From assembly GCF_002455975.1 (NCBI RefSeq), contig NZ_DKLM01000144.1, forward strand, positions 18,524 to 26,609: a stretch of 8,086 nucleotides of DNA, in the 5' to 3' direction. A program made the translations under genes and the position numbers. The notes beneath the pieces were generated by a model. That model was not told the origin of the DNA and did not search any database. It saw only the letters and a program-made list of their open reading frames with translations. The stretch is from Clostridium sp. UBA6640 (GTDB lineage Bacteria; Bacillota; Clostridia; Clostridiales; Clostridiaceae). Shown here one piece after another: positions 1 through 5,416 of the stretch; the first letter of the stretch is position 1, and every line of letters begins with the position of its first letter.

Positions 1-2
1 AT

Positions 3-30
3 CTTTCATTCTTAATTTTTCATTAAGGAG
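3..30. repeat. Possible right end of a MITE-like repeat at the window edge
   Basis: The first bases (CATTCTTAATTTTTCATTAAG) resemble the right end of the repeat copy at 6588-6795, which finishes TTCTTAATTTTCATAAG. The rest of any element would lie outside the window, so this is only a resemblance in AT-rich DNA. Confidence 0.25.
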
Positions 31-98
31 CCCTATATATAAGTATTCCTTAAAATTATAAATTTAAATCATTTGTTAATAATAAATATACGTATGCA

Positions 99-127
99 AA
101 AAGAGCCAGTTATATACTGACTCTTTT
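99..127 (-). terminator. Intrinsic terminator of the thiolase gene
   Basis: On the minus strand, AAAAGAGTCAGT and ACTGGCTCTTTT form a 12-bp stem (one G-T wobble) around a 5-nt loop, followed by a T run. It lies about 70 bp past the thiolase stop codon. The wobble pairs only in minus-strand RNA; on the plus strand it would be a C-A mismatch, which supports the assigned direction. Confidence 0.85.
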
Positions 128-197
128 ATTAATCGTAACATTTTCATAATTTATAGTGTAATAGGGTTATCTAGATTTTTTAATAAAACTTATTTTA

Positions 198-1379
198 TTA
201 TTGTCTTTCAATTACTAATGCAGTACCTTGTCCACCACCTATGCATAATGTAGCTAGACCAGTTTTTGCATCTCTTTTTATCATTTCATGTATTAATGTT
301 GTCAGTATTCTAGCTCCTGAAGCTCCTACTGGGTGTCCTATTGCTATAGCTCCACCATTTACATTTACTTTACTTGTATCTAAGTTTAAGTCTTTAACTA
401 CTGCTAAAGATTGAGCTGCGAAAGCTTCATTTGCTTCTACTAAATCTAAATCTTCTACTTTTAAATTAGCTTTTTCTAATGCTTTTCTTGTAGCTGGAAC
501 TGGTCCATATCCCATTATTTGTGGGTCTAATCCTGAAGAAGCATATGATTTTATTGTAGCTAATGGTTTTACTCCTAATTCATCAGCTTTTTCTTTAGAC
601 ATAACTATAAACATAGCTGCACCATCATTTATTCCTGAAGCATTTCCCGCTGTTACTGTTCCATCTTTTTTGAAAGCTGGTTTTAATTTAGCTAATTTTT
701 CTATCGTCATATTAGCTTTCGGGAATTCATCTGTATCAAATATAATAGGCTCTCCTTTTCTTTGAGGAATTTCTATTGGAACTATTTCATCTTTAAATCT
801 TCCTGTTCTTATTGCTTCTTCTGCTTTTAATTGACTGTTTAATGCAAACTCATCTTGCATTTCTCTTGTTAAGTTCCATCTCTCTGCTATATTTTCTGCT
901 GTAATTCCCATATGGTAATCATTGAAAGCATCCCATAAGCCATCATTGATCATAGTATCTACAACGTTACCATTTCCCATTCTTTGACCCCATCTGTTGT
1001 TTGGAAGAACATATGGTGCATTACTCATACTTTCTGTTCCTCCAGCAAGAATTACATCTGCATCTCCAGCTTTTATCATTTGAGCTGCCATGCTTACTGC
1101 TCTAAGTCCTGAACCACAAACTTTATTTATAGTCATTGCACTTGACTCTTCACATAATCCTGCTTTTAATGCTACTTGACGAGCTGGGTTTTGTCCAAGT
1201 CCTGCAGATAAAACATTACCTATAATAGCTTCTTCTATTATCTCTGGTTTTATACCTGCTCTTTTAATAGCTTCTTTTGCAGCAATTGCTCCTAATTCTA
1301 TTGCTGAAAATTTAGATAAACTTCCTCCAAATGCTCCTACTGCTGTTCTTACAGAACTTACTATTACTACTTCTCTCAT
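198..1379 (-). CDS. thlA: Acetyl-CoA C-acetyltransferase (thiolase)
   Basis: This thiolase condenses two acetyl-CoA to acetoacetyl-CoA, the first step of the cytosolic butyrate/butanol branch in clostridia. The 393-aa length fits the family. All catalytic landmarks are visible: nucleophile Cys88 in NKVCGSG, His349 in AIGHPVGASG, and Cys379 in CIGGGQGTA near the C terminus. I place the start at the ATG at 1379 (protein begins MREVVIVSS), because GGAGG at 1393-1389 is 9 nt away. An in-frame ATG at 1388 directly abuts the Shine-Dalgarno and would add only MNR. The gene appears monocistronic, with a terminator downstream and a strong sigma-54 promoter upstream, so it is probably driven by the activator encoded next door. 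Compared from memory with C. acetobutylicum ThlA, the positions around the reported redox switch differ: Cys76-Glu77 instead of Pro-Val, and Gln287 instead of Ala. Assignment as a biosynthetic thiolase is firm; physiological role is inferred. Confidence 0.96.
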   Translation of the reverse strand: MREVVIVSSVRTAVGAFGGSLSKFSAIELGAIAAKEAIKRAGIKPEIIEEAIIGNVLSAGLGQNPARQVALKAGLCEESSAMTINKVCGSGLRAVSMAAQMIKAGDADVILAGGTESMSNAPYVLPNNRWGQRMGNGNVVDTMINDGLWDAFNDYHMGITAENIAERWNLTREMQDEFALNSQLKAEEAIRTGRFKDEIVPIEIPQRKGEPIIFDTDEFPKANMTIEKLAKLKPAFKKDGTVTAGNASGINDGAAMFIVMSKEKADELGVKPLATIKSYASSGLDPQIMGYGPVPATRKALEKANLKVEDLDLVEANEAFAAQSLAVVKDLNLDTSKVNVNGGAIAIGHPVGASGARILTTLIHEMIKRDAKTGLATLCIGGGQGTALVIERQ

Positions 1380-1458
1380 CCTGTTCATCCTCCAATAAAC
1401 TTTATATATTTATGATAAATTTAATTAATAATTAATCATTTTCTCGCAAATATATACA

Positions 1459-1475
1459 AGCAAAATTTGTGCCAA
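1459..1475 (-). promoter_or_regulatory. Sigma-54 (-24/-12) promoter of thlA
   Basis: The minus strand reads TTGGCACAAATTTTGCT, matching the sigma-54 consensus TGGCAC-N5-TTGC with the invariant GG-N10-GC spacing. The GG lies at 1473-1472 and the GC at 1461-1460, placing transcription start near 1448 and giving an untranslated leader of about 69 nt. No convincing sigma-A -10/-35 pair at good spacing overlaps it. Sigma-54 promoters need an AAA+ activator, and one is encoded by the next gene upstream. Confidence 0.85.
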
Positions 1476-1539
1476 CTTTTATATTCTCTTCAAACAAGCA
1501 CAATACCTATATTGCTCCAAATCTAAAAAAAAAGCAAGC

Positions 1540-1554
1540 GTAAACTTAGTTTAC
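1540..1554. promoter_or_regulatory. Upstream activator site 1 (15-bp palindrome)
   Basis: GTAAACTTAGTTTAC is a perfect 7-1-7 palindrome centred at 1547, about 99 bp upstream of the predicted thlA start. The identical 15-mer, in reverse orientation, recurs centred at 1743. Position and repetition fit an enhancer site for the sigma-54 activator encoded alongside; the binding protein is inferred. Confidence 0.65.
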
Positions 1555-1565
1555 ACTTAAATAAT

Positions 1566-1614
1566 TTGTATCTATATTAACAATTTTGTTAATATACTGA
1601 CATATTTGTTAACA
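1566..1614. promoter_or_regulatory. Cluster of Rex-like half-sites and inverted repeats
   Basis: TTGTATCTATATTAACAA (1566-1583) matches the clostridial Rex consensus TTGTTAA-N4-TTAACAA at 11 of 14 defined positions. ATATTAACAA-TT-TTGTTAATAT (1574-1595) is a perfect 22-bp palindrome that contains the same half-site in the opposite arrangement. A further TTGTTAA begins at 1606. Rex represses fermentation genes at low NADH/NAD+, and thlA is a known type of target in clostridia. AT-richness raises the chance of accidental matches. The sites lie between the two activator palindromes. Confidence 0.4.
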
Positions 1615-1720
1615 TTATCACTATAAGCACTTTCAAGGGTTTAATGATTTTTTATTTCATATTTTATCCATTGTTCTTCCTTTTAAAGTTTAAATATCAA
1701 AATTAAAGTAAATTTACAAA

Positions 1721-1765
1721 AACAAAAGTATACATGTAAACTAAGTTTACATGTATACTTTTGTT
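1721..1765 (-). terminator. 45-bp perfect palindrome: terminator plus activator site 2
   Basis: The sequence is perfectly self-complementary around A1743, with 22-bp arms. It begins 6 bp past the stop codon of the sigma-54 activator gene and continues on the minus strand into TTTGTAAATTTAC, so the RNA would form a long hairpin terminator. Its central 15 bp (1736-1750) equal the palindrome at 1540-1554, so it may also bind the activator as DNA, about 295 bp upstream of the thlA start. Confidence 0.7.
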
Positions 1766-1770
1766 AACAC

Positions 1771-3135
1771 TTATATACTTTCTAAATTATATCTTTTCAA
1801 TTTTTTATATAATCCTGTTCTACTCAATCCTAATATTTCGGCAGTTTTATTTTTATTTCCATCAGCTTTATCTAAAGTTTCTATAATAATATCCTTTTCG
1901 ACTTCTTCTACTATATACTTTAATGTACCTCCTTCATTTAATGCATAATTTTTATTTTTAGATTTTAGTATTTTTTCTGGAAGATGTTTAGGAAGTATGA
2001 AAAGTTCTGTATCTAATAAATTTATAGCTCTTTCTAAAACATTTTCAAGTTGTCTTACATTTCCAGGCCAATTATAGGCTTTTAAATACTCTAATGCTTC
2101 CTTTGAAACTCCTTCTGAATAAATTCCATATCTATTACAAAGACCTATACTAAGTCTTTCACACAACGGTTCAATATCCTCAGGTCTTTCTCTTAAAGGT
2201 GGAAGATCTATATGCATAACATTTAATCTATAATATAAATCTTCCCTAAATTTACCCTGTTCTATTAATTCTAAAAGAGACTTATTAGTAGAAGCTATAA
2301 CTCTAACATCTATTTCTTTCACTTCATTTCCACCTACTCTAACTAACTCTCTCTCTTGAAGTACTCTTAAAAGCTTTACTTGCATATTCAAAGGCATATC
2401 TCCTATTTCATCAAGTAAAATAGTGCCTCCATTTGCATATTCAAATAGACCTTTTTTTCCACTTTTTCTTGCCCCAGTAAAAGCTCCCTCTTCATATCCA
2501 AACATCTCCGATTCAAAAAGCTCTGACGGAATTGCTGCACAATTAATTTTTATAAAGGGCTTAAAACATCTCTTGCTTCCATTATGTATGGCCTGAGCCA
2601 CCAATTCTTTCCCTGTGCCGCTTTCTCCTGTAATAAGCACACTTGAGTCTCCTTTAGCTACTTTTTTAGCTAAATTAATAGCATCGGTAAACTTAACACT
2701 TTTTCCTATTAAATTATTAAAGGTATGTTTAGCTTTTTTTTCTCCATTAAACTCATTTTTATAGTATTCTAATTCTTTTTCTAAATTAGAAATTTTACTG
2801 CTTAATGTCTTAAAATTACTTAAGTCTTTGAACATAACTTTTCCTACAGCCCCAATAACTTTTCCTTCATTAATAAGTGGAGCTCTCATAGAAATCATTT
2901 TATGTCCATTAACTTCTTGAATTTCTCCAATTTCTTTTCCACCTGTTTCAGCTACTATATGTAGTTTAGTATTAGGTATTACATCTGTAACATGTTGTCC
3001 TTCAGGGTTATCGCATTCCAAAAATTTTTTATATACATTGCTCATCATTATAACTTTGCCATTTAAATCTACAATAACAATACATTCTTCTAAACTATTA
3101 AATATACTATTAAGTATTTTTTCATCTATTTTCAT
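1771..3135 (-). CDS. PAS-domain sigma-54-dependent transcriptional activator
   Basis: This 454-aa protein is a bacterial enhancer-binding protein. Order of parts: an N-terminal PAS sensor domain (about residues 5-105), a coiled-coil linker (about 106-132), an AAA+ sigma-54 interaction domain (about 140-375), and a C-terminal Fis-type helix-turn-helix (about 414-449, KTAEILGLSRTGLYKKLKRY). Walker A is GESGTGKE (170-177), the sigma-54-contacting loop is an intact GAFTGA (217-222), and Walker B is TILLDE (238-243), so it should be a competent ATPase. There is no response-regulator receiver domain; activity is probably set by a ligand or redox signal at the PAS domain, not identifiable here. I choose the ATG at 3135, preceded by AAGGGGTGA at good spacing; an in-frame ATG at 3168 lies inside a repeat and lacks a ribosome site. 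The adjacent sigma-54 promoter and paired palindromes make thlA the likely target. It may be read from a promoter inside the upstream repeat, or by read-through from the two membrane-protein genes. Confidence 0.93.
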   Translation of the reverse strand: MKIDEKILNSIFNSLEECIVIVDLNGKVIMMSNVYKKFLECDNPEGQHVTDVIPNTKLHIVAETGGKEIGEIQEVNGHKMISMRAPLINEGKVIGAVGKVMFKDLSNFKTLSSKISNLEKELEYYKNEFNGEKKAKHTFNNLIGKSVKFTDAINLAKKVAKGDSSVLITGESGTGKELVAQAIHNGSKRCFKPFIKINCAAIPSELFESEMFGYEEGAFTGARKSGKKGLFEYANGGTILLDEIGDMPLNMQVKLLRVLQERELVRVGGNEVKEIDVRVIASTNKSLLELIEQGKFREDLYYRLNVMHIDLPPLRERPEDIEPLCERLSIGLCNRYGIYSEGVSKEALEYLKAYNWPGNVRQLENVLERAINLLDTELFILPKHLPEKILKSKNKNYALNEGGTLKYIVEEVEKDIIIETLDKADGNKNKTAEILGLSRTGLYKKLKRYNLESI

Positions 3136-3145
3136 GATATCACCC

Positions 3146-3305
3146 CTTATGCAATTGAAAATTGACAATGGACAATGGAGAATTATAGATACTTCTCCTT
3201 TACGTGAGAAGTTTTTAATTGATTTGTTTTGAAGTTACACAGTAACTTTTTGCAATAGAAACTAAATTCATCCATACTCGTCCATTGTCCACTGTCAATT
3301 TTCCA
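3146..3305. repeat. MITE-like repeat, copy 1
   Basis: A roughly 150-bp non-coding element with near-perfect terminal inverted repeats: 3157-3179 and 3281-3303 match as reverse complements at 22 of 23 positions (GAAAATTGACA..., with one A/G difference). Inside are two hairpins, ACTTCTC/GAGAAGT (3191-3212) and AAGTTAC-ACA-GTAACTT (3232-3248). A diverged second copy lies at 6588-6795. It fills the gap between the Gx-transporter-like gene and the activator gene. No transposase is present and no clear target-site duplication is seen. Confidence 0.75.
3182..3210 (-). promoter_or_regulatory. Candidate sigma-A promoter inside the repeat
   Basis: The minus strand shows TTCTCA (3210-3205), a 17-nt spacer and a perfect TATAAT (3187-3182). 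A start near 3175 would give the activator gene a leader of about 40 nt. The -35 matches only 4 of 6 bases, and AT-rich DNA yields such matches by chance. In repeat copy 2 the equivalent -10 reads AATAAT. Confidence 0.3.
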
Positions 3306-3317
3306 TCGTTTTAAGTT

Positions 3318-3869
3318 TTATTGTAATCTATCTTTTGTTATAAATCCTAAATTATTTTTACTATTAACCTTATATAAATGATTTAATGCAAAGTTACAGG
3401 TTAATCCTACAAAAATCCCTGTACCTATACCTGCAATCGTCATTATAGGTAAGTATAGCATAACCCCTAAAGTTTCTACTATATATGATGCCACAAGTAA
3501 TTGCCCCACATTATGAAAGATTGCTCCAGTCGCACTAACTCCAATAATACTAAGTTTATTTTTAAATACTTTAATTGCAATTACCATTGATGCAAAACTA
3601 AAGAATGCGCCACCTAAACTATATAACAATCTTGATATGCTTCCTCCAAACATTACTGAAAGCAAAATTCTAACTACTAAAACTGTAAAAGCTTCTTTAT
3701 AGCTTAAGGTATATAGCGCTATTACAGTAATAATATTTGAAAGCCCCAGTCTTGCACCAGGAGTAATAAAAGGTATAGGTAACATCCCTTCAATAATATG
3801 TAATGCTAAAGCCTGAGCAATAAGCAAAGATATATATACTAATTTAGTAGTTTTCTTCATTTTTTTCAC
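3318..3869 (-). CDS. Gx transporter / Hpre_diP_synt_I family membrane protein (EetB-like)
   Basis: A 183-aa integral membrane protein with about five or six hydrophobic segments spread through residues 9-165 and a positively charged start (MKKMKKTTK). The PFITPGARLGLSNIITV stretch (about 33-49) and the later IFHNVGQLLVA stretch (about 117-127) are typical of the family labelled heptaprenyl diphosphate synthase component I or Gx transporter. The old enzyme name is misleading: the protein has the look of a small ECF-type membrane component, not a prenyltransferase. Homologues named EetB occur in flavin-based extracellular electron transfer loci of Listeria and lactic acid bacteria (from memory). 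The gene is 2 bp from the upstream NusG-II gene, whose stop codon overlaps this gene's GAGGTG ribosome site, so the two are translationally coupled. Function within the electron path is inferred from neighbours. The repeat at 3146-3305 begins 12-15 bp downstream. Confidence 0.85.
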   Translation of the reverse strand: MKKMKKTTKLVYISLLIAQALALHIIEGMLPIPFITPGARLGLSNIITVIALYTLSYKEAFTVLVVRILLSVMFGGSISRLLYSLGGAFFSFASMVIAIKVFKNKLSIIGVSATGAIFHNVGQLLVASYIVETLGVMLYLPIMTIAGIGTGIFVGLTCNFALNHLYKVNSKNNLGFITKDRLQ

Positions 3870-3871
3870 CT

Positions 3872-4267
3872 CTAACCAGATATAAAGTCTGTTTCTTCAT
3901 CATCAATATTTACCTGTCCTTTAATTTCTACTACAATTTTATGAGGTAAGCAAACTGCTGTTTCTCCTACTTTGCTAATATATCCTGGCTCTACGCAAAT
4001 CTTATCTGGGCAATCAGCTTCAACTATAGCTATCTTATTATCCACAACTTTTATTATATTATGTCCTTTGCTAGTTCTAATATTAAATACTTCTTCCCCT
4101 TTATGGTTATCCAATCTAATATTCTTATATTCTTTTCCTTCCACAGTAATTTTCGCATATACATAATTGATGTTTCCTGATGTCATCCAAAAGATGCCAT
4201 ATGGAATAAATGATGCTATAAATAATATAGAAATAACTATTATATCTAATTTTTTAATTATTTTCAT
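3872..4267 (-). CDS. NusG domain II-containing membrane-anchored protein (EetA-like)
   Basis: A 131-aa protein with a single N-terminal membrane anchor (about residues 9-28) after a lysine-rich start, followed by an extracytoplasmic NusG domain II (about 35-117). It is unrelated in role to transcription factor NusG; only the small beta domain is shared. Conserved family residues are visible: Cys86 and Cys91 in DCPDKICVEPG, and Cys106 with His109 in CLPHKIVVEI. A C-x4-C plus C-x2-H arrangement outside the membrane could bind metal or form a disulfide, but this is not established. The pairing with the Gx-transporter-like gene and the divergent flavoprotein genes matches EetA/EetB of Gram-positive extracellular electron transfer clusters. 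The ribosome site before ATG 4267 is weak (GAGATGAGAAG), suggesting modest translation. Confidence 0.82.
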   Translation of the reverse strand: MKIIKKLDIIVISILFIASFIPYGIFWMTSGNINYVYAKITVEGKEYKNIRLDNHKGEEVFNIRTSKGHNIIKVVDNKIAIVEADCPDKICVEPGYISKVGETAVCLPHKIVVEIKGQVNIDDEETDFISG

Positions 4268-4370
4268 ATGCTTCTCATCTCTTTCTAGTTTTATTTATTA
4301 TAATATATAACAATTAGACATATTTATATTAACTTTTTAAATATTTTATAATAGCCCATATTATGTTATA

Positions 4371-4441
4371 ATTTTAACATCACAATGATATTTATAAATA
4401 TTGTTAAAATTCATACTATGATAAGTACAATAATATCATAG
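4371..4441. repeat. Two inverted repeats upstream of the NusG-II operon
   Basis: ATTTTAACA (4371-4379) pairs with TGTTAAAAT (4402-4410), and CTATGATA (4416-4423) pairs with TATCATAG (4434-4441) across a 10-bp spacer. The second, with ends about two helical turns apart, has the geometry of a dimeric operator. They lie 100-175 bp upstream of the NusG-II start. Base composition makes short palindromes common here. Confidence 0.35.
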
Positions 4442-4776
4442 CATAAAACTTATATTTTCTCTAAATTTTTTAATGTAATTATTGATAAAATTTAACTTAA
4501 TGAATTTTATTATCTAATTTAATTTACATTAAAAATATAAAAAATAAAATATTATTATAAATTAATTTCAAAAATAATCATAAAATTATTGAAATTTTCC
4601 GTAAAATCTGTTCTAATATAAATAGGTGCTTAACTTTAATATACATTTCGGTGAAAAATTTCTAATAATTCTATAAATTATTATTAAAAATCATAATTTG
4701 CTTTACTTTTTGTAAATGTTTTCTTAAGTCACCTAATATAAACTATGTTTTCTAATTATTAACTTAGTTTCCATAC

Positions 4777-4810
4777 TTACTATGTGAAATTACATATGGC
4801 CACATAGTAA
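4777..4810 (+). promoter_or_regulatory. Inverted repeat at the FMN-lipoprotein promoter
   Basis: TTACTATGTG (4777-4786) and CACATAGTAA (4801-4810) are perfect 10-bp arms around a 14-nt centre. A nested pair, TATGT (4781-4785) and ACATA (4792-4796), overlaps the left arm. The element abuts the TATAAT at 4815-4820, covering the place where RNA polymerase would bind the -35, so it looks like an operator. No binding protein can be named. Confidence 0.5.
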
Positions 4811-4820
4811 TTAATATAAT
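4790..4820 (+). promoter_or_regulatory. Candidate promoter of the FMN-lipoprotein gene
   Basis: A perfect TATAAT -10 box at 4815-4820 lies 41 bp before the start codon. The only possible -35 is weak (TTACAT at 4790-4795, 19-nt spacer), as might be expected of an activator-dependent promoter. Start would be near 4827. Confidence 0.4.
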
Positions 4821-4834
4821 TTTTCTAAAATGAA

Positions 4835-4847
4835 TGTGAATTTCACA
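4835..4847 (+). promoter_or_regulatory. Palindrome abutting the Shine-Dalgarno
   Basis: TGTGAA-T-TTCACA is a perfect 6-1-6 palindrome ending directly against GGAGGG (4848-4853), the ribosome site of the lipoprotein gene. It resembles the half-sites of Rex or CRP/FNR operators, but its 1-bp centre is too short for either consensus. It could be a downstream operator or a short leader hairpin. Confidence 0.4.
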
Positions 4848-4861
4848 GGAGGGATTTTGAA

Positions 4862-5323
4862 ATGAATAAAAAATTAGTGAGTGTTGTTTCTGCAACAGTA
4901 TTAGCTGCAACAGTATTAGTAGGGTGTGGATCTACCTCAGCATCAAAAGAATTAAAAGATGGAGAATACAGAGCTGAATATTCCGAAATGGATGAACATG
5001 GTTGGAAAGCTTTTGTTGAATTAAAAGTAGCTGATGGAAAGATTTCTGAGTGTAATGCAGACTATGTAAATGAAGAAGGAAAACTTAAGACTCAAGACAC
5101 TGAGTATGAAAAAACTATGAAAGGTGCTAGTGAGACTTGGCCATCAAAATTCTCTGATGAGTTTAACAAAGCTTTAGTTGAAAAAGGAAACCCAGCTGAT
5201 GTTGATAACATAACTGGAGCAACTCACTCAGTTGAGGATTTCAAGAATTTATCACAAGAAGCTTTAAAAGCTGCTGAAAAAGGTAAAACTGACACAGTTG
5301 TAGTTAAACCTGCTAAAAAATAA
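4862..5323 (+). CDS. FMN-binding domain lipoprotein (PplA-like)
   Basis: A 153-aa surface lipoprotein predicted to carry covalently attached FMN and to pass electrons outside the membrane. It has an N-terminal lipoprotein signal with lipobox L19-V-G-C22, a short Ser/Thr linker, and one FMN-binding domain (about residues 30-140). The flavinylation motif D-N-I-T-G-A-T is at 115-121, fitting the consensus Dxx(S/T)GAT of NqrC, RnfG and PplA, so FMN should be on Thr121 through a phosphoester bond. The C terminus is lysine-rich (KPAKK). Listeria PplA has two such domains; this protein has one. The start has a strong GGAGGG with 8-nt spacing. The next gene encodes the ApbE transferase that would install the FMN. 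Its electron donor is not in the window unless the EetA/EetB-like pair takes part. Confidence 0.92.
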   Translation: MNKKLVSVVSATVLAATVLVGCGSTSASKELKDGEYRAEYSEMDEHGWKAFVELKVADGKISECNADYVNEEGKLKTQDTEYEKTMKGASETWPSKFSDEFNKALVEKGNPADVDNITGATHSVEDFKNLSQEALKAAEKGKTDTVVVKPAKK

Positions 5324-5342
5324 GTTATAAAATGCAAATTTG

Positions 5343-5376
5343 AGACTTTAGGAATAATTCCTAAAGTCTTTGATTT
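5343..5376 (+). terminator. Hairpin terminator between the lipoprotein and ApbE genes
   Basis: AGACTTTAGGA (5343-5353) and TCCTAAAGTCT (5359-5369) form an 11-bp stem with a 5-nt loop, followed by TTTGATTTT. It begins 20 bp past the lipoprotein stop. With no strong promoter seen in the 40 bp before the ApbE gene, it probably acts as a partial terminator, giving more lipoprotein than transferase mRNA. Confidence 0.8.
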
Positions 5377-5416
5377 TGAAAAATAAATAGTAAAAATTAA
5401 ACTTTGGAGGATATAT

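Larger units (their letters stand above)
4268..4861. other. 594-bp AT-rich divergent control region
   Basis: No credible coding sequence on either strand. It separates the divergent NusG-II and FMN-lipoprotein genes and contains several inverted repeats, listed separately, and A/T runs typical of intrinsically curved DNA. A minus-strand TATAAT at 4302-4297 could be the -10 of the NusG-II operon, but no good -35 accompanies it. On the plus strand, TTGTAA (4710-4715), an 18-nt spacer and TAATAT (4734-4739) is a second possible promoter for the lipoprotein gene. I recognise no known riboswitch, and the FMN riboswitch consensus is absent. Confidence 0.6.

Noticed and set aside
3038..3232. Plus-strand open frame overlapping the activator start and the repeat.
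   Set aside because: It runs antisense to a clear PAS domain and through a non-coding repeat, with no ribosome site or recognisable protein.
4564..4596. AATTTCAA ... TTGAAATT hairpin as a terminator or riboswitch stem.
   Set aside because: It is nearly all A/T with an internal bulge, lies far from any stop codon, and matches no riboswitch consensus I know.
4758..4772. A third, degenerate copy of the 15-bp activator palindrome (ATTAACTTAGTTTCC, 12 of 15 matches) upstream of the FMN-lipoprotein gene.
   Set aside because: The outer bases are lost and no sigma-54 GG-N10-GC promoter follows it; a 12/15 match is plausible by chance in such AT-rich DNA.
4785..4820. TGGCCAC at 4797-4803 as a sigma-54 -24 element before the FMN-lipoprotein gene.
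   Set aside because: No GC-containing -12 element lies at the required spacing, while a sigma-A TATAAT is present.
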